A DNA stretch of 39,808 bases from Candidatus Pacearchaeota archaeon UBA92 (GTDB taxonomy: Archaea > Nanobdellota > Nanobdellia > Pacearchaeales > GW2011-AR1), in NCBI GenBank assembly GCA_002497285.1, contig DANJ01000029.1:1-39808 (forward strand), written 5' to 3'. Positions 23,726 to 31,775 of this stretch are shown here, piece after piece. Position numbers and translations under genes: made by a program. The notes below the pieces were generated by a model. It was not told where the DNA came from, did not search any database, and saw nothing but the letters and a program-made list of their open reading frames with translations. Every line of letters starts with the position of its first letter. Position 1 is the first letter of the stretch.

Positions 23726-23726
23726 T
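23713..23726. repeat. Palindrome and direct-repeat copy at right edge of island
   Basis: ATTAGATATCTAAT is a perfect 14-bp palindrome covering the stop codons of both the recombinase (TAA) and the ABC ATPase (TAG). Its first nine bases repeat at 5856-5864. It is a candidate crossover site. Confidence 0.4.
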
Positions 23727-24447
23727 TTTTTACTTCCTTCACTTCTTTCCACTTGCCATTAACTTTCTTTGTGACTTTTTCTACTTTTCCGTCTTTCAAC
23801 CAGTAAATTGTCTTTGCGTGCTTTTCTGCCAGATGAGGTTCGTGAGTAACCATAATTATTGTCTTTCCTCTTTGGTTTAAATTTTCAAGGAAACTCATGA
23901 TACTTTCTTCAGTCTTTGAATCTAGATTTCCTGTTGGTTCGTCTGCTAGTATAACTTCGGGGTCATTTGCTAGGCTTCTTGCAATTGCAACCCTCTGCTG
24001 TTGCCCACCTGAAAGTTGATTAGGATAATGGTCCATTCTCTCTCCTAAATCTACCATAGTTAAAAGTTTTTCAGCTTTTTCTTCTCTTTCTCTCTTACTT
24101 ACTTCTTGAAATAGCATGGGCAGGGCGACATTTTCTTTTGCTGTTAAATTTGGAATTAAGTTGAAACTCTGGAAGATGAAGCCAATTTTCTTTCCTCTTA
24201 ATTGTGCAAGTTCTGATTCTTCAAGATGAGAAATATTTTTGTTATCTAAATAAATTTCGCCCTTTGTTGGAATATCTAAAGAACCGACAAGATTCATTCC
24301 TGTTGATTTTCCCGAGCCTGAAGGACCCATTATGGCTACAAAGTCTCCCTTCTCTACTTTTATATTGATTCCATCTAAAGCTTTGACTATGTTGTCTCCC
24401 ATTTCGTAGTATTTTGCTACGTTTTGCAATTCTATCACGTTTTCCAT
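23722..24447 (-). CDS. ABC transporter ATP-binding protein, LolD/MacB type
   Basis: 241 aa. Walker A GPSGSGKST at 41-49, Q-loop IFQSFNL, signature LSGGQQQRVAIARSL, Walker B VILADEPTGNLDS and the switch His in IMVTHEP are all present. The LolD/MacB-type GNLDS is typical of ATPases serving FtsX-like permeases. The only such permeases in the window are at 854-2065 and 3445-4656, on the same strand but 18 kb further along. Removing the island would place this gene directly upstream of their operon. The stop codon is TAG. Confidence 0.95.
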   Translation of the reverse strand: MENVIELQNVAKYYEMGDNIVKALDGINIKVEKGDFVAIMGPSGSGKSTGMNLVGSLDIPTKGEIYLDNKNISHLEESELAQLRGKKIGFIFQSFNLIPNLTAKENVALPMLFQEVSKREREEKAEKLLTMVDLGERMDHYPNQLSGGQQQRVAIARSLANDPEVILADEPTGNLDSKTEESIMSFLENLNQRGKTIIMVTHEPHLAEKHAKTIYWLKDGKVEKVTKKVNGKWKEVKEVKN

Positions 24448-24491
24448 AAAATTAGGTGGAATTTCAGTTTAAGAAGCTTTGGTTGGTAATG

Positions 24492-24500
24492 TTTATAAAA
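24492..24500 (+). promoter_or_regulatory. TATA box of the cupredoxin gene
   Basis: TTTATAAAA about 26 bp before the ATG at 24522. A weaker minus-strand CTTAAACTG at 24468-24476 could serve the divergent ABC ATPase gene. Confidence 0.55.
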
Positions 24501-24521
24501 TACATATTCTTTTAGTTTTTC

Positions 24522-25034
24522 ATGAACAAAAGAGGACTTGGAACTTTAGGAATTATTGCTATCGTAGTTGTTGTGCTTGTGATTGGATTTGTAAGTTACA
24601 AATCCTTGTCTTCTAGCATTTCTTCTCAGGCTGGAAGCAGTTTATCTAGCAATCCCTCTGGAAATGAAGGAGTTGGAGATAGTATGATGGATGAATCTTC
24701 GGAAGGTAGTATGATGGAGGATGAGAATGTGATTAAAGTTATTTCAACTGGATTTGTTCCGAATACTCTTACTATAAATTCTGGAGATACTATAACATGG
24801 ATTAATGAAAATACAGCAGGAAGCTGGCCTGCTTCTGACGTTCACCCTACACATACTTCTTATCCTGGATCTGCTAAAAGCAAGTGCGGAACTTCAGAAC
24901 AGAGCATGATATTTGATGCTTGTGGTGGATTGAAAGAAGGAGAAAGTTATTCATTCACGTTTGACGAAGTTGGAAGCTGGAATTTCCATGATCATCTAAA
25001 ACCTAATTGGGTTGGAACTGTTATTGTTAAATGA
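24522..25034 (+). CDS. Membrane-anchored cupredoxin (blue-copper-like) protein
   Basis: 170 aa. An N-terminal signal-anchor (about 6-28) and a Ser/Gly/Met-rich linker (about 32-62) lead to a cupredoxin domain at about 70-170. Likely copper ligands are His in DVHPTH, Cys in FDACGG and His in WNFHDHL. The domain ends with the usual GTVIVK strand. It would act outside the membrane in electron transfer or copper binding. The stop overlaps the next start by 4 nt, linking it to the DoxX-like protein. Confidence 0.85.
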   Translation: MNKRGLGTLGIIAIVVVVLVIGFVSYKSLSSSISSQAGSSLSSNPSGNEGVGDSMMDESSEGSMMEDENVIKVISTGFVPNTLTINSGDTITWINENTAGSWPASDVHPTHTSYPGSAKSKCGTSEQSMIFDACGGLKEGESYSFTFDEVGSWNFHDHLKPNWVGTVIVK

Positions 25035-25378
25035 ATAAAGAATATTTAGCTGACCTTAGTCTGAGGATTGGACTTGGTTTTGTTTTTGTTTATGTCGCAT
25101 TTTCTGCTTTTATGGATCCAAATAGTTGGGTAGGATTTATTCCAAGTTTTCTTAGAGTGATTGGAGAGGGATTAGCGATTAATTTGCATATTGCATTTAA
25201 TCTTATTCTTGGATTGTGGCTTTTTTCTGGAAAAGGAAAGTATTATTCTGCAATAGTTTCTGTAGTTGCATTATTCCTAATAGTTACATTTAACCTTGGA
25301 GCAATAGATATTATTTTTAGAGATATCGGGCTGATACTTTCTGCAATTGCTCTTGCTCTTTTAAACAAAAAAGGGTGA
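25031..25378 (+). CDS. DoxX-like four-helix membrane protein
   Basis: 115 aa with four hydrophobic helices (about 8-28, 45-64, 70-88, 94-111). The start LADLSLRIGLGFVFVYVAFS and the WVGFIPSFL loop are typical of DoxX/DUF-type small membrane proteins. These are associated with thiol and quinone redox chemistry. Coupled to the cupredoxin gene by an ATGA overlap, which suggests a small redox module. Confidence 0.75.
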   Translation: MNKEYLADLSLRIGLGFVFVYVAFSAFMDPNSWVGFIPSFLRVIGEGLAINLHIAFNLILGLWLFSGKGKYYSAIVSVVALFLIVTFNLGAIDIIFRDIGLILSAIALALLNKKG

Positions 25379-25409
25379 GGTTTATATAATCTATTTGATA
25401 TTTTTGCCT

Positions 25410-26414
25410 ATGAATAAAAAAGGTGGTGCTGGAATGGCATTTTTACTAGTTATTTTATTAATTGTTTTGGGAGCTAGTCTTTATGTTCTTTATTTGAATC
25501 TTCCGGGAGAGGTGCAAAAACTTAAACAGATAAATGGTTTTGGAGATGATTCCATAGATAATAATGGACCTATTCTTGAAGGAAATTATAATGCGAGTGA
25601 ACAATTTTACAAAAATATGAGATTCCCTGATAAGAAAATAACCTACTTTATTGAAAGCTTATGCAACGAAAAGAAAAAAAGCGAGGTTTTGGAAGCCTTT
25701 TCTATTCTTGAATCTAGGACTTCTTTGATTTTTGCGGAAGCTGACAAGAAGACAGATGCCCAGATATTAATAATCTGCTCCGAACTTGCTCCTGAACCTG
25801 AACAAGAAGGACATTTTATTGCTGGAGAGGGTGGACCTACAGAAATTATAAACACAAGCTTGTATTCTGTAATTTTTGCTGGTAAAATGTCTTTATACAA
25901 AGATGATAAATGTTCGACTACTCATGTTGCCTTGCACGAATTATTACATGTTCTTGGATTCAATCATAATAATAATCCTGAAAGCATTTTGTATCCTACT
26001 TTAAATTGCGAACAGAAACTGGATAATTATTTAGTTGATGAACTTAATGGCCTATATTTGAATCCAGGGTATGCAGACCTTAAAATATCAGGAGTCTGGG
26101 CGACTAAATCTGGAAGATATCTTGATTTTGAAGTTAATGTTACAAATCAAGGTTTGAAGAATGCCGAAAAGTCAAATGTTAAGGTTTATGGAGATGGGGA
26201 GATTATGAAGTTCGAGGATCCTGTTACTAAAATTACTTATGATTATTTGGATTTAGGAGAGATAGAAGTGGGAACTACTAAGATAATGAGTGTTGCAAAT
26301 GGAAAACTTTCTTCAAGAAGTGTTAAACAAATCACTTTTGTGGTTGATGAAGAAAATAAAATCAAGGAATTATTTGAGAATAATAACCAAATAAAACTGG
26401 AGATTGAAGGATAA
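25410..26414 (+). CDS. Secreted matrixin-like metalloprotease with C-terminal CARDB domain
   Basis: 334 aa from ATG 25410; TATA TTTATATAA at 25381-25389 fixes a leaderless start, so the ATG five codons upstream is rejected. A signal-anchor spans about 7-28. The metzincin motif HELLHVLGFNH (near 176-186) gives three zinc-binding His and the catalytic Glu. The expected Met-turn (S-I-M-Y-P) reads SILYP, with Leu for Met. A CARDB-like beta domain follows at about 225-334 (LDFEVNVTNQGLKNAE; EENKIKELFENNN). Probably a surface protease. DPANN genomes often carry such enzymes. Confidence 0.85.
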   Translation: MNKKGGAGMAFLLVILLIVLGASLYVLYLNLPGEVQKLKQINGFGDDSIDNNGPILEGNYNASEQFYKNMRFPDKKITYFIESLCNEKKKSEVLEAFSILESRTSLIFAEADKKTDAQILIICSELAPEPEQEGHFIAGEGGPTEIINTSLYSVIFAGKMSLYKDDKCSTTHVALHELLHVLGFNHNNNPESILYPTLNCEQKLDNYLVDELNGLYLNPGYADLKISGVWATKSGRYLDFEVNVTNQGLKNAEKSNVKVYGDGEIMKFEDPVTKITYDYLDLGEIEVGTTKIMSVANGKLSSRSVKQITFVVDEENKIKELFENNNQIKLEIEG

Positions 26415-26448
26415 TTAAATTTTAAAACATCTATTTTCTAGGATTTAG

Positions 26449-26835
26449 ATGATAAGCTGGTTTGAAAAACATAACAAGATCTCTTGGGCAATTACAATAA
26501 TTTTAGCAATTACAATTTTCTATGTTTCATCTTTGCAATTTGCCCCTTCTTCTGGACCGGGTGGACAAAATTCAAAAGCGACCCTTTATCACTTGACCAT
26601 ATTTTTTATCTTTGCTATATTTTTATTTATCTCTCTTGTGCAAGGAATGAAGAAGAAAGAAGACCTTATCTTTCTTGGAATAATTATTGTCGTGGGATAC
26701 GCCTTTCTTGATGAATTCCATCAGCTTTTCGTTCCAACACGTTCAGGTTCTTTGTTTGACGTTCTTCTTGATGTTGTTGGGATTTCAGTGGCAGCGATGG
26801 GATATTTTGTTGTTGTTAGTGCTAGGAAGAAATAG
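26449..26835 (+). CDS. VanZ-like membrane protein
   Basis: 128 aa. Four helices with the VanZ hallmarks: HLTIFFIFAIFLFISL in the second helix, GYAFLDEFHQLFVPTRSGS with conserved Asp/Glu/His, then DVLLDVVGISVAAMGYF. VanZ-domain proteins occur widely; their exact role is unclear outside glycopeptide resistance. It lies 34 bp after the protease gene and ends with TAG. Confidence 0.88.
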   Translation: MISWFEKHNKISWAITIILAITIFYVSSLQFAPSSGPGGQNSKATLYHLTIFFIFAIFLFISLVQGMKKKEDLIFLGIIIVVGYAFLDEFHQLFVPTRSGSLFDVLLDVVGISVAAMGYFVVVSARKK

Positions 26836-26840
26836 TTAAT

Positions 26841-27308
26841 TTATTTTTCACAGTTAGCAGGTTTATATCTAAACCCGATGTAAATTTCATGTATTAAAAC
26901 ATTTTTCTCAGTACTGTCAAAAGAATTCATTCCGTCTTTTAATGCGTTTAAACAAGTTGAGGAGAAATCATTTATACCAAAGAGTTCCTTTTCTATTACT
27001 CCACATTCTACCCCATTTAATTTAAATGTGATTGGTTGATATTCGGTATTAGTAGCGACTATTCCAAATTCTGTGAACTCCACCTCTTTATAATTAACAT
27101 TTAGAGGCGTCATAAATCCTCCCTTTCTTAACTCTTCTCCTATGTCTCGGTATACTGTCCCGCTGTATATTTCTTGATTTCTATTTTCTCATTGGCAATC
27201 ATCAGGACTATCAGAACTAGAAATGGCATTTCCTGAAAATAAAAGAGCGCCCAAAAGAAGACCAATAACCCCGGTCAATATCACAATGATGTAGCTCGTC
27301 TTTTCCAT
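26841..27308 (-). pseudogene. Decayed paralog of the 28029-28865 surface protein, in-frame TGA
   Basis: Starting at ATG 27308 the frame gives a signal-anchor (MEKTSYIIVILTGVIGLLL), then an in-frame TGA at codon 40 (27189-27191), then an open frame to 26841. Both sides align to the paralog: SPDDCQ-stop-ENRNQEI against SPDISICKFEKMNQEI, and PLNVNYKEVEFTEFG against PLDIVYSEVIFTGFG. The stop replaces a Phe. The C-terminal part of the paralog (about 130 residues) is missing. TGA ends other genes here, so this is most likely a nonsense mutation. Confidence 0.75.
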
Positions 27309-27325
27309 GATTTATTTAGGAAAAT

Positions 27326-27376
27326 GGTATTTATTAGCTTTTCGTTGACTTTTTTATAAGTTATCCCCTCACCAAG
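27326..27376. repeat. 51-bp direct repeat containing the tRNA-Tyr 3' end (distal copy)
   Basis: Identical to 28883-28933. It includes the promoter region of the paralogous surface genes and the last 12 nt of tRNA-Tyr (CCCCTCACCAAG on the plus strand). The similarity continues, with mismatches, to both start codons, always at the same 1557-bp offset. Confidence 0.85.
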
Positions 27377-27412
27377 TGTGTATTAATACCGCTCGATTGG
27401 GTTAATCCTTAT

Positions 27413-27625
27413 TCAATTCTCATGTCCAAAACACCAATCAAGAAAAATAATAATCAGAGTTGCAAACAGACCATAAAAGGCAATAATTCCGAAGGCAGGA
27501 GCCCAATTCATATTTCCCGTGCCAACAAGGCCGAATACTGCACCATAAAAGCCCCCCAATATAGCAATAAAGAATTCACGAATATATTTCCACTAATGTC
27601 TTTTGTTTGGTTTTTTGGCTTTCAT
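27413..27625 (-). pseudogene. Small two-TM protein gene with in-frame TAG
   Basis: The ATG at 27625 overlaps the TGA of the gene before it (ATGA), a normal coupled start. The frame reads MKAKKPNKRH, then TAG (27593-27595), then WKYIREFFIAILGGFYGAVF and a second hydrophobic helix (IIAFYGLFATLIIIFLDW), ending at TGA 27413. Without the stop it would be a 70-residue two-helix membrane protein. No ATG or GTG start lies between the TAG and the first helix. Either a nonsense mutation or readthrough. Confidence 0.55.
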
Positions 27626-27882
27626 CTCATAATTCCTGTATCAAACAGAATCTCATTGTTAGCATTTCTGTGATACAATGGTTCTTCACATTCAATACCT
27701 ACTAAATTTGCACCTGAAACAAATGCTCCAGAAATAATTACGGCACCACTTGCTACAAGATGACCATGGGGCTTAATTAGGGTAGTTCCATAATAAACAT
27801 CTGTTATCCATTCCTTCTCTTTTGAAGGGACTACCCTAATGAAATTTTCAGAATGTTCTTTGATTATTTTCTTTCCAGCCAT
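27622..27882 (-). CDS. Hypothetical small protein
   Basis: 86 aa, no TM helix but a hydrophobic beta-prone centre (GHLVASGAVIISGAFVSGAN) that resembles a turn of a beta-helix. A clear TATA box (TTTTATATACC, 27902-27912) lies 25 bp before the ATG. Family not recognised. It lies within the 1.56-kb interval bounded by the 51-bp repeats. Confidence 0.55.
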   Translation of the reverse strand: MAGKKIIKEHSENFIRVVPSKEKEWITDVYYGTTLIKPHGHLVASGAVIISGAFVSGANLVGIECEEPLYHRNANNEILFDTGIMR

Positions 27883-28028
27883 AAAAATCCAAAGATTGAA
27901 AGGTATATAAAACTTTTTATGTTTTGTCGTCTTTTAATCTTTTTTATACGAAGTATCTTTATATTTTATCTTCGGATAACGAATTATCTTGCAAAGAAGC
28001 GACAATGCTAAGATAAGAATTATGGCAA

Positions 28029-28865
28029 TTAGCAGGTTTTAATTTTCATTTCTACTAATACTTCTCTAACAATTGTTGCTCCGTCTGGACCAGGAAAATT
28101 AAAAATTGTAATATTGTTGTATATGTTATCCATTAGAGGAATTTTAGGCCACGCAACCTTATAGTCACCATACGGTTCAAACGCCTCTATTCCTCCTTGT
28201 CCCTCGCCTGAAAGAAGCCTAGGATATAAATCAATACTAACATTAGTGCTTAAATTTCCAATTGGACTACCGATTAGATGAACTCGTACATAATGGTCAA
28301 CAGGAATAACTTCAGACCAACTACCATCTAATGTGATTATATCATTTGTAATATCACTAATGAAATTCCTATCTCCATCTAAATGTTCCGCTCCAATTGA
28401 ATCAACTATATGGTCAATTTCTAGGCTTCTATTAAGTACAAGTAAATCATACGTATCTTCCAGAGGGTATGTATGGGAAAAATTGTTAATCCCTTCTTGT
28501 AATACTTCTGTACAAGAGTCAGAAAAATCAACTAACTTTATTCCCCTTCCGAAAGGAATCCTACCGCAATCAATTCCGTTTAAATTGAACATGCTTTCGG
28601 GTTGCTGTTCGTCTTCAGTTATAACTCCAAAACCTGTGAAAATAACTTCAGAATAGACTATATCTAATGGGACTACAAATCCACCCTCAGAATTGTCATT
28701 TTGATTATAGAAAGTTATTTCCTGATTCATCTTTTCAAATTTACAAATGCTTATGTCTGGAGATGTAGGGCTTGCACTTAATCCATTACTTGAGAAAGCT
28801 ATAAGTCCAATAGAGAAAACGCCAACGACTATAATTATAACCGCTAAATAATCCTGCTTTTTCAT
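28029..28865 (-). CDS. Anchored surface protein, unknown family
   Basis: 278 aa. An N-terminal signal-anchor at about 7-27 (LAVIIIVVGVFSIGLIAF) is followed by a beta-rich external region with Cys residues near 42, 102 and 124 and a Cys at the extreme C-terminus. It is paralogous to the broken gene at 26841-27308 over residues about 35-135. The promoter lies between it and tRNA-Tyr and is part of the 51-bp repeat. Confidence 0.65.
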   Translation of the reverse strand: MKKQDYLAVIIIVVGVFSIGLIAFSSNGLSASPTSPDISICKFEKMNQEITFYNQNDNSEGGFVVPLDIVYSEVIFTGFGVITEDEQQPESMFNLNGIDCGRIPFGRGIKLVDFSDSCTEVLQEGINNFSHTYPLEDTYDLLVLNRSLEIDHIVDSIGAEHLDGDRNFISDITNDIITLDGSWSEVIPVDHYVRVHLIGSPIGNLSTNVSIDLYPRLLSGEGQGGIEAFEPYGDYKVAWPKIPLMDNIYNNITIFNFPGPDGATIVREVLVEMKIKTC

Positions 28866-28882
28866 AGATTATTTAGGATGAG

Positions 28883-28933
28883 GGTATTTATTAGCTTTTC
28901 GTTGACTTTTTTATAAGTTATCCCCTCACCAAG
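28883..28933. repeat. 51-bp direct repeat overlapping the tRNA-Tyr 3' end (proximal copy)
   Basis: Perfect match to 27326-27376. Here the last 13 bases are the real 3' end of tRNA-Tyr including the discriminator. The rest is the promoter (TTATAAAAAAG on the minus strand) and leader of the 28029-28865 gene. Confidence 0.85.
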
Positions 28934-29076
28934 AGTTGAACTTGGGTAACTCGGGTTCTGTCATCATCATGTTCTAACGAACATAATCCGCTCGCATTTC
29001 ATCCTGACCAGAATGGTCCGTCTATACTAGACCTAATCGTCTACAGCCGAGTGCTCTACCGTTGAGCTATGAGGGG
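28921..29076 (-). tRNA. tRNA-Tyr (GTA) with intron
   Basis: Acceptor CCCCTCA/TGAGGGG with the C1-G72 pair typical of archaeal tRNA-Tyr; D stem GCTC/GAGC; anticodon stem CTCGG/CCGAG; T arm CCAAG-TTCAACT-CTTGG; discriminator A; no encoded CCA. The anticodon loop is interrupted after position 37. The helix CTGT/ACAG with 3-nt bulges AGA and AAC forms a bulge-helix-bulge, so splicing would give loop CTGTAGC (anticodon GTA). The intron is about 80 nt. Confidence 0.92.
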
Positions 29077-29112
29077 CTAATTAAACTTAGATTCTAGGGC
29101 TTTTAAAAGTTG

Positions 29113-29177
29113 TTGGTTACGACAACCCTGTATAGGTTCATGACATATGTCCTGGTCTTACACATTGGTTACGACAA
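29113..29177. repeat. 13-bp direct repeat before the 29215 gene
   Basis: TTGGTTACGACAA occurs at 29113-29125 and 29165-29177, 52 bp apart, both upstream of the TATA box (29186-29194) of the next gene. A possible operator pair, or a remnant of a duplication next to tRNA-Tyr. Confidence 0.4.
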
Positions 29178-29214
29178 AGCCAAGGTTTATATAACCACAA
29201 TTTCGGGCTTGAGT

Positions 29215-29823
29215 ATGGCTACACTAAAGGAAAAGCACGATGAAGTAAGAGACGCATTTAATGCAGCGGAAGTTTACCTATTCGGAGAAGATAGAGTAAG
29301 GGCTGAAACTGGTTTTTATAACGAAGCTACTAGAAACTATCAGAAGCTTGGAGGCTCTATTGAACGGGGTTTTGGAGATGAATTAGAAAGGACTACATTT
29401 ATTGAGCTCTATAAAAAAACAGGATTATATTTGACAGAATCTTCGGGAAAGGTTCAGGGGTATTTTGACATTTTTAGAACAAGATTAAATCAGACAATAT
29501 GGTTAAGAGAAATTTTTGCAAGAGAGAGAAGAATTCCTATTTCTGCAAGATTAACGGAAGTAGGAAAAGTAGGGGTGGGACAATTAATGGACTATCAATC
29601 AAAATTATGGGATTCTTTCTTCATAGCAAATCATAGCTTGAAGAGGAGAGTTAAAGGGGGATCGAAGAAAATGCGCGATTTATCAGATATTCTGTCTGGT
29701 AAGGTAGGTGCAGGATTTCTCCAGATTCATCTTCAGTTTGAAATGGCTGAATATTATATAAAAGATTACCTTTTAGAAGTAAAGACGGCTCTAAAGAAAA
29801 ACATAATTGATAATCCTATTTAA
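29215..29823 (+). CDS. Helical hypothetical protein
   Basis: 202 aa from ATG 29215. TATA TTTATATAA at 29186-29194 gives a leaderless start, so upstream in-frame ATGs are rejected. All-helical and charged with no TM (for example KLWDSFFIANHSLKRRV). Family not recognised. Its stop overlaps the stop of the convergent membrane protein gene. Confidence 0.65.
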   Translation: MATLKEKHDEVRDAFNAAEVYLFGEDRVRAETGFYNEATRNYQKLGGSIERGFGDELERTTFIELYKKTGLYLTESSGKVQGYFDIFRTRLNQTIWLREIFARERRIPISARLTEVGKVGVGQLMDYQSKLWDSFFIANHSLKRRVKGGSKKMRDLSDILSGKVGAGFLQIHLQFEMAEYYIKDYLLEVKTALKKNIIDNPI

Positions 29824-31181
29824 CTTCCTTCTGCGGCAAAACTAGTCCTGTTTGAATTAACAGATTTCATTTTTCCATCTGACTTATATGATGCGTGTGC
29901 GGAAGGCAATTCAAACTTTCCGACAACTTTTAACTTTGAGTAAATTAAATATGAGAACGCCCTTTCTTCTCCTGCATTTAATGAGTTAATATGCCAAGAT
30001 ACTTTTCTCGCCTGCTCATCAACGTGGTCTGGCTTTGTTCCATATTTTTCATGAATCTTTGTCATTGCAGGAAGCCAATCAGTTAGGTTTATATTTTCCA
30101 TATTTTTTCTCGCCTTTACCTTTATTCTCACACGCAGAGCAAATTCTCCACCTTTTGTTCTGACAAAAGATACTCTCTTCTTTAATATAAGGTCTGTTCG
30201 GAGATAATATATCACAAAAGAAACTATTATCACAAATAAAACTAAAATTATAAGAGGGATTGTATAATTTATGTTTATTGTTAAGATAAATGATTCGTTT
30301 GGACGTAGGGTTCTTTCCCAGATATAATCTACGGTTAATCCTTTTCTTTCTGTAGATAGAGGGACTTCAGAATATGTTGTAAATAATCTTGTGAGAATAT
30401 TATTCTTTTCCTCTATTCTTGCGATTGCCGGAACATTACCCTCATTTTTCTTTTCAATTTTTGTTGTCTTTGCTATGAAACCTAAAGAAGTTTTTCTTGT
30501 GGAAATTCCACTCTGTTCAAGATAGCTTATCTCTGATTCTGCAGTTGATTTTATATCTTTAAATTGTATTCCTGTTTCTAAGGTATATTGGCCTGCTTCT
30601 AAATTCTGTATGTTTTTGTCTATTGGAACTTTGAGAGTGATTGTTTCATAGGGTTTTAAGGAAAAGGTTTCTGTTCTTTCAAAGAATTTGGAATTGAATT
30701 CAAGGATTAGGTCATCAAGCTGTTTATCCTCTAAATTCTTTATTGTCAATTCTACCTCGGATTGTCCTGGAAGAATTGTTGAAGATGTAACCTCTATAAT
30801 TTCTGCCAATGGAACAAGTTTTATTCTTAAATTTCCCTTGAATGTTCCAGGATCTGTTCCTGCTATTCTGTATTCAAACAGAAAGTTCCCTTTTACTGTC
30901 TTCCTAGTTTTTTCTGAAGGTGTTGCAATAATTTCTATTGTTCTTTCTCCGTTTTGAGCAATCTGAAATTCATCCTTTGGAAGAATATCAACAACATAGC
31001 TAAAAATTTTAAATGAATCTGTTTCATTTAGGTTTGTTATTTTAAGTTCAAATTTGGCGGACTCGCTTAATTCAGAAATTATTACATTATTTATTGACTT
31101 CTCTTTGACTTCTAAATTGATTGCAGATATAAGAGAAAGGTTGATAATCAGTATTAATAAAAGAGGAATAAGTTTTTTCAT
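29820..31181 (-). CDS. Surface protein with CARDB-like domains, one TM, cytoplasmic beta domain
   Basis: 453 aa. A signal peptide (MKKLIPLLLILIINLSLISA) is followed by three beta-sandwich-like segments of CARDB/COG1361 type (about 25-130, 130-225, 225-300). A TM helix lies at about 308-332 (IPLIILVLFVIIVSFVIYYL), then a cytoplasmic DUF11-like strand-rich tail (WLPAMTKIHEKYGTKPDHVD). A TATA box lies 25 bp upstream. Probably a cell-envelope protein; substrate or partner unknown. Confidence 0.75.
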   Translation of the reverse strand: MKKLIPLLLILIINLSLISAINLEVKEKSINNVIISELSESAKFELKITNLNETDSFKIFSYVVDILPKDEFQIAQNGERTIEIIATPSEKTRKTVKGNFLFEYRIAGTDPGTFKGNLRIKLVPLAEIIEVTSSTILPGQSEVELTIKNLEDKQLDDLILEFNSKFFERTETFSLKPYETITLKVPIDKNIQNLEAGQYTLETGIQFKDIKSTAESEISYLEQSGISTRKTSLGFIAKTTKIEKKNEGNVPAIARIEEKNNILTRLFTTYSEVPLSTERKGLTVDYIWERTLRPNESFILTININYTIPLIILVLFVIIVSFVIYYLRTDLILKKRVSFVRTKGGEFALRVRIKVKARKNMENINLTDWLPAMTKIHEKYGTKPDHVDEQARKVSWHINSLNAGEERAFSYLIYSKLKVVGKFELPSAHASYKSDGKMKSVNSNRTSFAAEGS

Positions 31182-31225
31182 GTTTTTTAGAACTTGTATG
31201 TGTATATAAAAATATCTGTATTGAA

Positions 31226-31729
31226 TTATCTTCTGCCTTCTAAATCAAAGAATGCCTTTAGCTCTTCCTTAAGATCCTGGACATATGCTGCTACTTTTAG
31301 CTGCATTTCCTGGGTTCTTGAGGGAATAACATACTTATTATATACCTCTTTTAAGACCTTGTGAAGCCTTGAGCCTTCCCATTTGCTTGAGTAGTCTTTT
31401 TCTAAAACACCCTTAAACGTTACTTCGACTTCGCCGAATTCGTTTGTCTTTCTTCTTTTTCCATCAACCTCTATTTCTATATCTTTTAAACTTCTAAACT
31501 TGGTCACTATTTCTATTGAAGCCCTAAAATAATCAGTAATCCCTTTTTTGGCTTCCCATTTCAGTTCTATATTTTTGGCGTCGCCTTCTATTTTTTCAGA
31601 GTAAAGCTTTTCTATTATGAAAAAATCCTCGTTCTTGAGCCAGTTGTACATGTAATTATAAAAGTCCTTATAATTGCCAATTCCCTTGTGCTTAAATATT
31701 TCTTTTAAAATTGTGTCTTTTTCTGTCAT
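31226..31729 (-). CDS. Hypothetical alpha/beta protein
   Basis: 167 aa from ATG 31729 (MTEKDTILKEIFKHKG). An upstream extension would overlap the CBS gene, and a TATA-like box at 31758-31765 supports the short form. Strand-rich middle (FRASIEIVTKFRSLKDIEIE; NEFGEVEVTFKGVLEKDYSS) and a helical C-terminus. No family recognised. Conserved-looking and non-secreted. Confidence 0.6.
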   Translation of the reverse strand: MTEKDTILKEIFKHKGIGNYKDFYNYMYNWLKNEDFFIIEKLYSEKIEGDAKNIELKWEAKKGITDYFRASIEIVTKFRSLKDIEIEVDGKRRKTNEFGEVEVTFKGVLEKDYSSKWEGSRLHKVLKEVYNKYVIPSRTQEMQLKVAAYVQDLKEELKAFFDLEGRR

Positions 31730-31775
31730 CTTTTTCAGTAGATTGAAGAGAGAATTGTATTTAAAGATTACTAAA

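Noticed and set aside
27189..27191. Selenocysteine or reassigned TGA
   Set aside because: TGA ends many genes here, the paralog has Phe at this position, and no SECIS-like structure was apparent.
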